From Thermosipho affectus (GTDB lineage Bacteria; Thermotogota; Thermotogae; Thermotogales; Fervidobacteriaceae), in contig NZ_LBFC01000022.1 in NCBI RefSeq assembly GCF_001990485.1, positions 186,001 to 250,000 of the forward strand: a DNA stretch of 64,000 nucleotides. The letters run 5' to 3'. Below, in pieces: positions 30,445-38,829 of this stretch; position 1 is the stretch's first letter; the number at the start of each line of letters is the position of its first letter. Below the pieces are notes generated by a model. It saw only the letters and a program-made list of their open reading frames with translations. It was not told the DNA's origin and made no database searches. Both the position numbers and the translations under genes were made by a program.

Positions 30445-31302
30445 ATGTTGGTAAAATTTATAAAAGAAATAGAAGAAATTCCAACGCCAGATTTTCAAGT
30501 TCAGCAGATAATAAATATAGCATCTAATCCGGATTCGTCTATAAAAGATCTTGAAAAGGCTATTTCAATGGATGCTTCGTTATCTCTAAAAGTTTTAAAA
30601 TTGGTAAATTCTGCGTATTATGGGCTTCCAAGAAAAATAACAAAGATAAGCGAAGCTGTAATGATTTTAGGATTTAAAACTGTAAGAAATTTGGCGTTGT
30701 CGATTTTTACGTATTCTTCTTTAAATAAAGGGGCTTCAAATGTTGATAAGAAGAAACTTTGGCAACATTTTATGTCAACTGCTATAATTTCAGAGGTGGT
30801 TTCAAAAATTATCGGTTATCCTGAACAGGAAGAAGCGTTTATGGCGGGGCTTTTGCATGATATTGGAAAAATTGTATTAGATATTGCATTTCCAAAATAT
30901 ATTACTAGTTTGGTTGAAAAATCAAAGTCTAATAAGGTGTGTTTTTACACTTTGGAAAAGAAGTTAGGTGAAGAGACTCATGGTGAACTTGGGGCGTTTT
31001 TAATTGAGCAATGGAAGCTTCCAGAACTGTTTCAAATAGTTTCTCTTTACCATGATGAACCAGAAAATAACGATCAAGAAGCTTTTGATACGATTTTATA
31101 CATTGTACATCTTGCAAATTATTTTTCGAATTTGATGTACAATGGATATTCTGGTTCATATTGTGAACCTACATTATCTGCCAAAACATTTAAAGTTTTA
31201 GGTATAAAACCGTCGGATTTGATTGATATCTCAATTAAAATAAGAAACGCTTTGGCAAAAGCGAAAGCTCTTTTAGAAGGAGGAGAAGAAAATGAATCCT
31301 GA
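30445..31302 (+). CDS. HDOD domain signalling protein
   Basis: A 285-aa HDOD protein: IPTPDFQVQQIINIASNP and the following DASLSLKVLKLVNSAYYG and ISEAVMILGFKTVRNL blocks are typical. Unlike many HDOD proteins it keeps an HDIGK motif in the middle, so some metal binding is possible. These proteins act in signalling, often near chemotaxis or cyclic-di-GMP systems. It follows the histidine kinase by 4 nt, so the two may form one pathway. Confidence 0.85.
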   Translation: MLVKFIKEIEEIPTPDFQVQQIINIASNPDSSIKDLEKAISMDASLSLKVLKLVNSAYYGLPRKITKISEAVMILGFKTVRNLALSIFTYSSLNKGASNVDKKKLWQHFMSTAIISEVVSKIIGYPEQEEAFMAGLLHDIGKIVLDIAFPKYITSLVEKSKSNKVCFYTLEKKLGEETHGELGAFLIEQWKLPELFQIVSLYHDEPENNDQEAFDTILYIVHLANYFSNLMYNGYSGSYCEPTLSAKTFKVLGIKPSDLIDISIKIRNALAKAKALLEGGEENES

Positions 31303-31672
31303 GTATAGAAATATGAAAATAGAAAATCGTATAAGAGAACTTATTTCTGAAGGGTTACGAAAAATTAAGGTTCCGGAGTTTGATGCAATAAGAAGTTACA
31401 TAGTAATTTCAAGGGTTATTATTTCAAAAGATAAAAAATATGCAGATGTTTATGTAAGTTATATTGGTAGTGCGGAAGATAGAAAAAAGGCAGTTGAGCT
31501 TTTGGTAAAATATAAAGGTTTCTTTAGAAAATATATTGCAAAAAATCTAAGAATCTATACTACACCAGAGCTTAGATTCAAAGAAGATATAGGGATAGAA
31601 GAAAGTGTAAAAATAAATAAACTTTTAGATGAAATTTCATCTAAAAATAATGAAAATACTTCCGATAATTAA
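31292..31672 (+). CDS. rbfA: Ribosome-binding factor A
   Basis: A 126-aa KH-type protein that helps mature the 30S subunit at low or changing temperature. The N-terminal RIRELISEGLRKI, the central DKKYADVYVSYIG and the TTPELRFKED block are diagnostic. ATG 31292 lies in the end of the HDOD gene behind AGGAGGAG. Its usual partners nusA and infB are absent here. Confidence 0.93.
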   Translation: MNPEYRNMKIENRIRELISEGLRKIKVPEFDAIRSYIVISRVIISKDKKYADVYVSYIGSAEDRKKAVELLVKYKGFFRKYIAKNLRIYTTPELRFKEDIGIEESVKINKLLDEISSKNNENTSDN

Positions 31673-31702
31673 TATAGGTAGCTTTTTTTAGGAGGGATAA
31701 CC

Positions 31703-32041
31703 ATGGATGGTGTTAAAGGGGTGAGTAATGGCAAAATAGAAATTTTTGAAAATAACCTAAAAAATCCAAATTTAGATCAAAAAAAAGCGATAGATCAACA
31801 AAATAGAAATGTTGATTTGAATGCCGTTGCGAAAGAGTTTAAAGAAAATTTGGAAAAATTAAAGAAAATTTTTAGAGGTGAAGCGGAATTTAATATTGAC
31901 AAGGATACAGGGATGATAGTTGTGAAAATAAAAGATAAGGATACGGGGGAAATTATTAGACAAATTCCTCCAGAGGTTGCTTTGAGACTTGCAAAGAATC
32001 TTGAAGAATTGATTGGTGTTATATTTGATGAAAGAGCTTAA
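31703..32041 (+). CDS. flaG: Flagellar protein FlaG
   Basis: A 112-aa FlaG family protein: a disordered N-terminus, then LKKIFRGEAEFNIDKDTGMIVVKIKDKDTGEIIRQIPPE, which is the family core. Its role is in filament length or capping in other species. ATG 31703 after GGAGGGA. It is followed by fliD, the usual order. Confidence 0.88.
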   Translation: MDGVKGVSNGKIEIFENNLKNPNLDQKKAIDQQNRNVDLNAVAKEFKENLEKLKKIFRGEAEFNIDKDTGMIVVKIKDKDTGEIIRQIPPEVALRLAKNLEELIGVIFDERA

Positions 32042-32053
32042 GGAGGTAATATT

Positions 32054-33829
32054 ATGGATTATAGTTCTATTGCTCAGAATATTAACTATAGATATACCTC
32101 CAATGCTCCAATGTTTCAATTTGGTGGTTTATCTTCTGGGTTAGATACAGCTTCTATAATTGATAAAATAATGGAAGTAGAATCCCGGCCTTTAAATAGG
32201 CTTAATGAAAAATTTAAGGTTTTAGATTATCAACAGAAAGCATATAATAATGTTTCTGATAAATTGCGAGATTTTATGAATTATTTAACAGATTTTAAGT
32301 TACAATCTAATCTAATTCCAAAGAGTGCAACGGTTTCTGATGCAACGGTTTTAGCAGCTGATGCTAGCGCTACTGTTTTGGATGGTAATTATTCTATTTC
32401 TATTGATAAATTGGCTTCAAGAAGCATTTATAATGGTGGAAAAGTTGGTGTTGATATAACTTCCACAGATACGTATTCTAGTTTAAACCATAAATATGTA
32501 CCACAAGATTCGACATTAGTTTTAACTGTTAATAATACAGATGTAAATATTAGTATATCTTCAACGGATACGATCAATGATATTGTAAATAAAATTTCAA
32601 ATGCTTTTACAACTGCGGGTGCTTCTGCAACCGTTGCTTTTAATGATGTAGAAAATAAATTAGTGATACAATCTTCTGATATTTTTTCAATTTCACAATC
32701 AAGTGGTAACTTTTTAAATGTTTTTAAATTAGATGATGCAAATTTGATAAACAATTCGGGAACTTATACGTTGCAAAGTTCGGGAGATATTGGTACATAT
32801 TCAACAAGTAAAACTTTAGCAGATTTAGGAATATCGGGAAGTGGAACTTTTACAATAAATGATGTTTCAATCTCTTATTCAGATACTGACACAATTTTTG
32901 ATCTAATTTCAAGAATTAACAATAATGTTAGTGATGTTACAGCATCGTATGATGAGAATAATAACAAAATAGTTATAACAGCAAATGAAATGGGTGATGT
33001 TATTATAAATATATCTGGAGCACCTTCTGGGCTTGGGCTTGATACTGGGACATTTACATTGGGAGATATAGCCCATGCAACATTAACAACTGATTCTGGT
33101 CTAACTTATGACCTTTATTCTGATAATAATACATTTACTTACAATGGTTTAGAATTTACTGCATACAATTTAGGAAATGTAACTATAAGTGTTAATACTG
33201 ATACAGATGCTATAGTGGAAAAAGTTAAAGAATTTGTCGATAAATGGAATGAAATGACTGATTATCTATACACTAAATTAACTGAAGATAAGGTTAAAGG
33301 TAAAGATGAAAGTGAAATGTCTGAAGAAGAAAAGATACAAGGTTACTTAAAAAATGATCAATATTTAAGAAGAATTTTTGACAAAATGAGAGGATTTTTA
33401 TATGATTCGTACAATGGTAATTATTTATGGGAACTTGGAATAACTTCAGGAGATAGCGGTATAGGTTTTGAAAATACGATGAAAGGTCATATTGAATTAG
33501 ATGAAGATAAATTAAAAGAGTATATTTCGAAAAATGGTGTAGATTCTGTTTGGAAATTTTTTGGAGGTTCTGAAACAAGTTTTGCAAGTCAAGTGAAAGA
33601 TTATCTTTATGATTTAACAAAATTCAATGGAGAAATAGATCAAGTTGCAGGAGTAAGTGGAAGGTTAGGGAGAGAAAAGAGAGTCCTTGCAAAAGAAATG
33701 GCAAATTGGATTGAAATTTTGCAGAAAAAAGAACAAGATTTGTGGGCGAAATTCTCTGCAATGGAAGAAGCACTTGCAAAATTAAATTCTCAAGGTATGT
33801 ATATTGCACAGGCACTTTCAAAAAGATGA
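32054..33829 (+). CDS. fliD: Flagellar filament cap protein FliD
   Basis: A 591-aa FliD. The N-terminal GGLSSGLDTASIIDKIMEVE motif and the C-terminal coiled region (LAKEMANWIEILQKKEQDLWAKFSAMEEALAKLNSQ) define the family. The middle is a Ser/Thr/Asp-rich beta region. FliD caps the growing filament and helps flagellin fold. No fliS follows. Transcription ends at the strong hairpin at 33918. Confidence 0.93.
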   Translation: MDYSSIAQNINYRYTSNAPMFQFGGLSSGLDTASIIDKIMEVESRPLNRLNEKFKVLDYQQKAYNNVSDKLRDFMNYLTDFKLQSNLIPKSATVSDATVLAADASATVLDGNYSISIDKLASRSIYNGGKVGVDITSTDTYSSLNHKYVPQDSTLVLTVNNTDVNISISSTDTINDIVNKISNAFTTAGASATVAFNDVENKLVIQSSDIFSISQSSGNFLNVFKLDDANLINNSGTYTLQSSGDIGTYSTSKTLADLGISGSGTFTINDVSISYSDTDTIFDLISRINNNVSDVTASYDENNNKIVITANEMGDVIINISGAPSGLGLDTGTFTLGDIAHATLTTDSGLTYDLYSDNNTFTYNGLEFTAYNLGNVTISVNTDTDAIVEKVKEFVDKWNEMTDYLYTKLTEDKVKGKDESEMSEEEKIQGYLKNDQYLRRIFDKMRGFLYDSYNGNYLWELGITSGDSGIGFENTMKGHIELDEDKLKEYISKNGVDSVWKFFGGSETSFASQVKDYLYDLTKFNGEIDQVAGVSGRLGREKRVLAKEMANWIEILQKKEQDLWAKFSAMEEALAKLNSQGMYIAQALSKR

Positions 33830-33857
33830 AAAAGCAGATGAGATAGACTTGCTTTCG

Positions 33858-33895
33858 AAAATATGATAAACAAAAAAAATATGATAAACAAAAAA
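33858..33895. repeat. Tandem 18-bp repeat, two copies
   Basis: AATATGATAAAC followed by A-tract occurs at 33860 and again at 33878, an exact 18-bp period. It lies between the fliD stop and the terminator. It is followed by a 10-bp AT-only inverted repeat (33891-33912). No function is evident. Confidence 0.7.
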
Positions 33896-33917
33896 TTAAT
33901 TTATTAATTTTTGAATG

Positions 33918-33953
33918 ACATGGCTTCAGTATACCACTGAAGCCATGTTTTTA
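33918..33953 (+). terminator. Rho-independent terminator after fliD
   Basis: A perfect 13-bp stem, ACATGGCTTCAGT (33918-33930) with ACTGAAGCCATGT (33936-33948), 5-nt loop, then TTTTT. It closes the ricT-to-fliD transcription unit. Confidence 0.92.
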
Positions 33954-33954
33954 G

Positions 33955-34371
33955 TCTTTGAGGATAGAATCGTTAAAATACGAACTCTTTTTATATTTGT
34001 AAAAATTCATTTCAAAGTTATGAGCCTCAAATAATTGTATTTTATCTATATCATTGAACATATCTGATACGTATGATTTGATTTTCAAAAAATATCTCCA
34101 ACTATTTTCGAGTAATAATCTTGCAAGTGCTATTTTTATTTTTTCTCTGCCAGAAATATTGCTTTTATTGCTTCCAAGAACTATGTCAAGTTTTTTTATT
34201 TTGTATAAACTTTTTCAAACCTGCCAAATCTTTTCTTTGTATTGTGATATATACTTTAAAACAAGTCTTATAAAAGTTGTTTTTCCTTCTTCACTTGAAC
34301 ATACAATAGCCACTTTATCATCATGTGTTATTTCAAAATTAAGATGTCTAATATTTTTCTTTTTTAAATGA
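33955..34371 (-). pseudogene. Decayed ABC-transporter ATPase
   Basis: On the minus strand one frame reads NIRHLNFEITHDDKVAIVC, SSEEGKTTFIRLV, an in-frame TGA at 34217-34215, then LDIVLGSNKSNISGREKIKIALARLLLENS. These correspond to the N-terminal beta strand, a damaged Walker A and the LSGGQ signature of ABC-exporter ATPases (SxxEGKTT and NISGREK replace the consensus). Roughly 50 residues between them are missing, and Walker B is absent. It is a clear gene remnant. The short plus-strand open frame over the same DNA is not a gene. Confidence 0.75.
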
Positions 34372-34374
34372 AAC

Positions 34375-34520
34375 AATACTTAGTATAATTTTTTGTGCTT
34401 CCATATGTCAGGTGACTAGTATAATTATCAACATTTAAAGTTTCAAAGCCAAGTTTTTAATAAATTTTAAATGATTTATAAAGTGCTCTAATTGGACCTT
34501 AAACTAACTCTACTTAGATT
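34375..34520 (-). pseudogene. Possible GNAT acetyltransferase C-terminal remnant
   Basis: The minus strand reads GPIRALYKSFKIY, a stop, then KLGFETLNVDNYTSHLTYG and a stop near 34375. The IYxKLGFET pattern is what the last helix and strand of GNAT acetyltransferases look like. The stops show it is dead if it ever was one. Evidence is a short motif only. Confidence 0.3.
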
Positions 34521-34626
34521 AATACATAAGAAAAGAAACAATGATTTGTTTTAAATTTTAAAATAAAGTCTAATAACTTATTCTTTTAGTTTAGGAAGAG
34601 ATAAAATTTTTGCTATTTATTTACCA

Positions 34627-34678
34627 AAAAAAAGCACCCCCTCGTTGGTTTTGTTTACCACCTAGGGGGTGTTTTTTA
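34627..34678 (-). terminator. Bidirectional terminator after the VWA lipoprotein gene
   Basis: CACCCCCT (34635-34642) pairs with AGGGGGTG (34664-34671), with an inner TGGT/ACCA stem. A-rich sequence precedes it and T6 follows, so it works on both strands. On the minus strand it lies about 50 nt past the lipoprotein stop. Confidence 0.85.
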
Positions 34679-34726
34679 TTGTTTCATTTTTGGATTTACC
34701 GCAAGTTGAAGACCTTTTTTATAATT

Positions 34727-35773
34727 TTAATAATTTACATTTTCAAGTTTTTTGTAACCTTTGAGGTTTTCGTGATCTATAAATACTTCTATTGTATGCG
34801 TTGCATTTGGAGAATCACTTTCGAATGCAATTATCCAGCTTGAAGAAATGTATTCTAAAAGACCTATATTTGTCAAATCAACATTGCCAGATGAATCGGT
34901 ATAGTTTACAATTCCTCCTGTTTTTTCTATGATTTCCCTTGGATCTTCAGGATTGCTAAAATCAGTATCGGTAATATTATAATAATATGTTGGCACAAAA
35001 GCACCGTGTACTGTTACGTATCCTGTTATAGCATCGATTACTTCGCTTTTATTGTATAAAGTTTCACCTTCGGCATCTCCAGGATATGATTCTGATTTAT
35101 AATGTGCAGATGCATCTGTAATGAGTATTATAATTTTTTGAGAAGAAGTTCTCCAAGATGCGTTATTAAATGCATACATGATACCTGCGTATGGATTTTC
35201 AGGGAAATCTCCTCCACCGTATGCAGATAAACTAGAAACAAAATTTTTAGCGCTACTTGCATCTGAAAGATCCAACCAGGCGGGTGATACCGTTATATTT
35301 TTAGAAGGTGCAGCATCATCAAATGGAACAATTCCTATTCTTGCATCTAAGCCACTTGCTTCTAGAGTGATAATCAAATTTTGAATGCTGTTTTTAACCC
35401 CTTCAATTGCGTTATACATGCTTCCTGTTGTGTCTAATACAATCATTATATCAATTTGTGTTCTTTTTTCAGATTCTTTAAATAAAAGAAATCCTTGAGC
35501 TTTATTGTCTTCGAAGACTTTTATTTCGCTATCAGAAAGATTTGAAATATCGGGAACACTTAATTTTAACCTTACATAATCTGGAACGGAAAGTGGTACT
35601 AAAAACGGTGTTTTGTCAGTTGTAAGGTATAACGTAAGATCAGTGTACAAACTTGTTGAAGGTTTAAGCACTCCTTCTGGATCTTTCGGAATTAATTTGG
35701 GCAACGTTGGAATGTTAACACATCCAAATATGAATATTAAGATTATAAATGATAAAAGTATAATTTTTTTCAT
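34727..35773 (-). CDS. VWA-domain lipoprotein
   Basis: A 348-aa protein with a lipoprotein signal (MKKIILLSFIILIFIFGC, lipidation at C18) and a von Willebrand A domain from about 100. The MIDAS motif is DTTGSM, followed by a conserved Thr and Asp (IGIVPFDD; LITDAS). It probably binds a protein partner at the cell surface in a metal-dependent way. It begins behind GGAGGGAT, 13 nt after the small envelope gene, and the pair likely form an operon. Confidence 0.82.
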   Translation of the reverse strand: MKKIILLSFIILIFIFGCVNIPTLPKLIPKDPEGVLKPSTSLYTDLTLYLTTDKTPFLVPLSVPDYVRLKLSVPDISNLSDSEIKVFEDNKAQGFLLFKESEKRTQIDIMIVLDTTGSMYNAIEGVKNSIQNLIITLEASGLDARIGIVPFDDAAPSKNITVSPAWLDLSDASSAKNFVSSLSAYGGGDFPENPYAGIMYAFNNASWRTSSQKIIILITDASAHYKSESYPGDAEGETLYNKSEVIDAITGYVTVHGAFVPTYYYNITDTDFSNPEDPREIIEKTGGIVNYTDSSGNVDLTNIGLLEYISSSWIIAFESDSPNATHTIEVFIDHENLKGYKKLENVNY

Positions 35774-35786
35774 AATTATCCCTCCT

Positions 35787-36272
35787 TTAGAATGTAAGAC
35801 CTATACCAAGATTTAGGGTATAGATTCCGGTGCTTAAAAATTGAAGATTAAATGTAGTAATTGCTTCGAGTGATAGCGTTATTGGTGCTCCAGTTTTTAA
35901 TCCCAATTTTCCATGGAATATTTCTTGCGAATAAAGTCCAATTTCTGTGTTTTGTAGATTTACAATAAGAATTGGTGCAACTCCAACGTAAATAGAAGTG
36001 CTAGAGATTTTTAGATTAAAAAGCAAGTATGGATCAAATTCAACTAATTTTATTTCTGAGAAATTGGTGTTTTCTAAATCCAAATTAGTTCCTGAGAGTG
36101 GATAGTAAATGTTTAAGGAAAAACCTATAATGCTTGAGTAAGTGCCTAATTCTGCTCCTAAAACAAATCGGTTTTTTCCACTCATTTCTTTTCCAATGCT
36201 TGCTCCTAAAAACATGGAAAAATAAATACTCGAAAACAAGAAAAGAAGTATCAATAATGTTATTCTTTTCAT
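35787..36272 (-). CDS. Small envelope beta-barrel-like protein
   Basis: A 161-aa protein with a signal peptide (MKRITLLILLFLFSSIYFS), repeated amphipathic strands and a C-terminal Phe (NLGIGLTF), consistent with a small outer-membrane protein. I use ATG 36272, 8 nt after GGAGG; the longer GTG start at 36281 overlaps that site. It is paired with the VWA lipoprotein. No family recognised. Confidence 0.7.
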   Translation of the reverse strand: MKRITLLILLFLFSSIYFSMFLGASIGKEMSGKNRFVLGAELGTYSSIIGFSLNIYYPLSGTNLDLENTNFSEIKLVEFDPYLLFNLKISSTSIYVGVAPILIVNLQNTEIGLYSQEIFHGKLGLKTGAPITLSLEAITTFNLQFLSTGIYTLNLGIGLTF

Positions 36273-36461
36273 TTTAATCACCTCCTAAATATATCATATC
36301 ACTTTACTATATAAAAATAATATAACATTAATTGGTTATATTAAGTTATTTGATGTAATAATACTATGTTAAATTAATAATTCTTTGTTTTTCGAAGTAT
36401 AGTATTAATTTTTGGACATTTGTGTTAGAATAATATTAGAAAAAATTTGGAGGGGAATAAT

Positions 36462-37484
36462 ATGAAGAGTATTTTGGACTTTAAGTATGATAAATTGGTT
36501 GGAGAATTTAAAAAGATAAATTTAGAAAGATATAGGGTGGATCAAGTTTTGGATTGGATTTATAAGAAAAAAATTTTTGATTTTAACGATATGACAAATC
36601 TTTCTAAGGAACACCGAAGGATACTTTCAGAAAGATTTACAATAGATATTCCAGAACTATTAGATATGCAGGTTTCTAAAATTGATAAAACTACAAAGTT
36701 TCTGTGGAAATTAAAAGATGGTAACACAATTGAGTCTGTTGCGTTATTTCATTCAGGTAGGGTTACTTCTTGTATATCTACGCAAGTAGGATGTCCGGTA
36801 AAATGTAGTTTTTGTGCAACGGGACAAAGTGGTTTTGTGAGAAATTTAACTGTTGGTGAAATTGTAGGTCAAATTTTGGCTATTGAATTGAATAGAAAAG
36901 TTAAAGTGGGAAATGTAGTTTATATGGGAATGGGTGAACCACTATTAAATTTTGGAAATGTGCTGGATAGTATTAAAATATTAAATCACAAAAAGATGTT
37001 GAATATAGGGATTAGAAGAATTACTATTTCTACCGTTGGAATTCCAGAAAAAATCGTAGAACTTGCAAAATCAGGTTTAGACGTGAAATTGGCATTATCT
37101 TTACATGCACCCACAGATTTTAAAAGAGATCAGATAATTCCGTTAAATAAAAAATACAGTGTTGAAGAGTTAATATATGCATTAAAAAAGTATCAAGAAA
37201 TCACAGGTAATAGAATTACAATTGAGTATATTTTAATAAGAGAGTTTAATGATTATCCAGATGATGCTGTTAAATTAGCAGAATTATTAAGAAGATTGAG
37301 TGTATTTGTCAATCTCATTCCGGTTAATCCAGTAAATCCTGAATTTCATAGGCCAAGCAAATGGGCAATTGAGAGGTTTAAAGAGGTATTAGAGAAAAAT
37401 GGTATAGAGTGTGAAATTAGGCAAGAAAAAGGTACAGATATAGATGCTGCTTGTGGACAATTAAGAAGGAGGAATATAAAATAA
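36462..37484 (+). CDS. rlmN: Dual-specificity RNA methyltransferase RlmN
   Basis: A radical SAM enzyme that makes 2-methyladenosine at 23S A2503 and tRNA A37. The 340-aa protein has CPVKCSFCATG (CxxxCxxC cluster site), the GMGEPLLNF SAM motif and the C-terminal segment with the catalytic Cys (DIDAACGQL). ATG 36462 follows GGAGGGG; a TTG at 36447 is in frame but upstream of the site. The stop overlaps the next gene's ATA start. Confidence 0.95.
   Translation: MKSILDFKYDKLVGEFKKINLERYRVDQVLDWIYKKKIFDFNDMTNLSKEHRRILSERFTIDIPELLDMQVSKIDKTTKFLWKLKDGNTIESVALFHSGRVTSCISTQVGCPVKCSFCATGQSGFVRNLTVGEIVGQILAIELNRKVKVGNVVYMGMGEPLLNFGNVLDSIKILNHKKMLNIGIRRITISTVGIPEKIVELAKSGLDVKLALSLHAPTDFKRDQIIPLNKKYSVEELIYALKKYQEITGNRITIEYILIREFNDYPDDAVKLAELLRRLSVFVNLIPVNPVNPEFHRPSKWAIERFKEVLEKNGIECEIRQEKGTDIDAACGQLRRRNIK
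37466..37472 (+). promoter_or_regulatory. Strong ribosome binding site pointing at an ATA start
   Basis: AAGGAGG lies 8 nt before an in-frame ATA at 37481 and is within rlmN. The only in-frame ATG/GTG/TTG nearby are TTG 37451 (upstream of the site) and TTG 37499 (26 nt downstream). The ATA overlaps the rlmN stop as ATAA, mirroring the ATGA and TTGA couplings used across this window. Confidence 0.6.
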
Positions 37485-37966
37485 GGTTTTTAAAATCTTT
37501 GATAATATTTTTATTTGGAATCTATTTTGGGGCGTTGGCATTTATAGGTATAAATTATTATTTCCAAAGAACAAATTTCTTGACGTTTTCAATTGATGAG
37601 TTGAATGGTAAAAAAATTGAAGATATAGAAAAAGATCTAAGTAGTTCTGGATTTAAGGTGGAGTTTTTTAACAAAGGACAAATTGTTGATATTATTCCAA
37701 AGTTTAGTGTGTTAAAAAAGGGAAGAACTATAAAAATAATATTGAGAGATGAAAAATTTAAATTACCTAATTTGTATGGTGTTTTTTATCTTGAAGGTAT
37801 AAGCTTTTTGAAAAAACGTGGAGTTGATGTTGAAATAGTAAAAATAAAATTTCCTGGCCCAGATGGAAGGATATTGGCATCTTACCCAAGTTTTGGAAGT
37901 GAGATTTCTGAGAATTCCAAAATAAGATTATTAGTTGATTTTGGTGAAACAGGAGGTATGGAATGA
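37481..37966 (+). CDS. Membrane-anchored PASTA protein without kinase domain
   Basis: From ATA 37481 the protein is 161 aa: a short cytoplasmic end, one membrane helix (about 5-28), then two PASTA repeats. The first runs from SIDELNGKKIEDIEKDL to KKGRTIKIILRD, the second from LPNLYGVFYLEG to NSKIRLLVDFG. PASTA domains bind peptidoglycan or muropeptides and normally form the outer part of PrkC/Stk kinases or PBPs. Here there is no enzymatic domain. Its position between rlmN and rsgA matches the place of PrpC-PrkC in Firmicutes. The TTG at 37451 is the alternative start. Confidence 0.75.
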   Translation: MRFLKSLIIFLFGIYFGALAFIGINYYFQRTNFLTFSIDELNGKKIEDIEKDLSSSGFKVEFFNKGQIVDIIPKFSVLKKGRTIKIILRDEKFKLPNLYGVFYLEGISFLKKRGVDVEIVKIKFPGPDGRILASYPSFGSEISENSKIRLLVDFGETGGME

Positions 37967-38829
37967 GAAAAAAAGGTTTGGTATTAAAATTTATGTCAAA
38001 TATGGCGTTGGTTGAAGATATAGAAACAGGGAAAGTATTTATTTGTAAGCTTAGGGGAAAATTTAAGGAACAAGGAATTAGGCCGATAGTTGGTGATTTT
38101 GTAGAATATCGCCATATAGTAGGTAATGAAGGGATTGTAGAAAACATTTTAAATAGGAAGAACGAATTAAAACGTCCGAGGGTTGCAAATATTGATCAAG
38201 TAGTGATTGTTACTTCTTTAAAAAGACCTGAAGTGCCTCTAAAAATATTGGATAGGTACTTAGTTTTGGTAGAAAATGTAAAAATACCCGCTGTCATTGT
38301 TTTAAATAAATGTGATTTGTTAAGTAGAGAGGAAATTGATGTGTTTTTAAGTATTTATAGTAAAATGTATCCTGTTTTTTTGGTGAGTGCTAAAAATAGA
38401 ATGGGAATTGATAAGCTTGTAGAAGTCTTTAAAGATAAAGTGTCTACTATGGCAGGTATGTCTGGGGTAGGAAAGAGTAGTATATTAAACGCTATTAATC
38501 CTGGTTTATCGTTAAAAGTAGGTGAAATTTCAAAAAAGTTAGATAGAGGTAAACATACAACTACTGTTATTGAATTGTTGAAATTTGATTTTGGTGGATG
38601 GATTGCCGATACACCTGGATTTGCCAGTTTAGATATTAGTGAAGTTGAAAGTGAAGAACTTAAAAATTATTTCCCGGAATTTAGTAATTTTTTATGTTTG
38701 TATCCTGATTGTAATCATATACACGAACCAGAATGTGGAATCAAAAGAGCAGTTGAAGATGGATTAATTGCAAAGTCACGATATGAAAGTTATTTTGAAA
38801 TGTTTCATGAGCTTTTGGAGGGAAATTAA
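37963..38829 (+). CDS. rsgA: Ribosome small-subunit GTPase RsgA (YjeQ)
   Basis: A circularly permuted GTPase acting late in 30S assembly. The 288-aa protein has an OB fold, then NKCD, SGVGKSS and DTPGF in permuted order, and a zinc knuckle CLYPDCNHIHEPECGIKRAV. ATG 37963 overlaps the PASTA gene stop by 4 nt after GGAGG. Confidence 0.95.
   Translation: MRKKGLVLKFMSNMALVEDIETGKVFICKLRGKFKEQGIRPIVGDFVEYRHIVGNEGIVENILNRKNELKRPRVANIDQVVIVTSLKRPEVPLKILDRYLVLVENVKIPAVIVLNKCDLLSREEIDVFLSIYSKMYPVFLVSAKNRMGIDKLVEVFKDKVSTMAGMSGVGKSSILNAINPGLSLKVGEISKKLDRGKHTTTVIELLKFDFGGWIADTPGFASLDISEVESEELKNYFPEFSNFLCLYPDCNHIHEPECGIKRAVEDGLIAKSRYESYFEMFHELLEGN

Noticed and set aside
33891-33912. 10-bp AT-only inverted repeat before the fliD terminator
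   Set aside because: It is made only of A and T in an AT-rich genome and is likely chance.
34054-34371. Plus-strand open frame of about 105 codons
   Set aside because: It is the reverse shadow of the ABC ATPase remnant, has no ribosome binding site, and its translation has no recognisable features.
34610-34843. Plus-strand open frame of 77 codons beginning before the 34.6-kb hairpin
   Set aside because: It runs through the terminator and into the antisense of the VWA gene, without a ribosome binding site.
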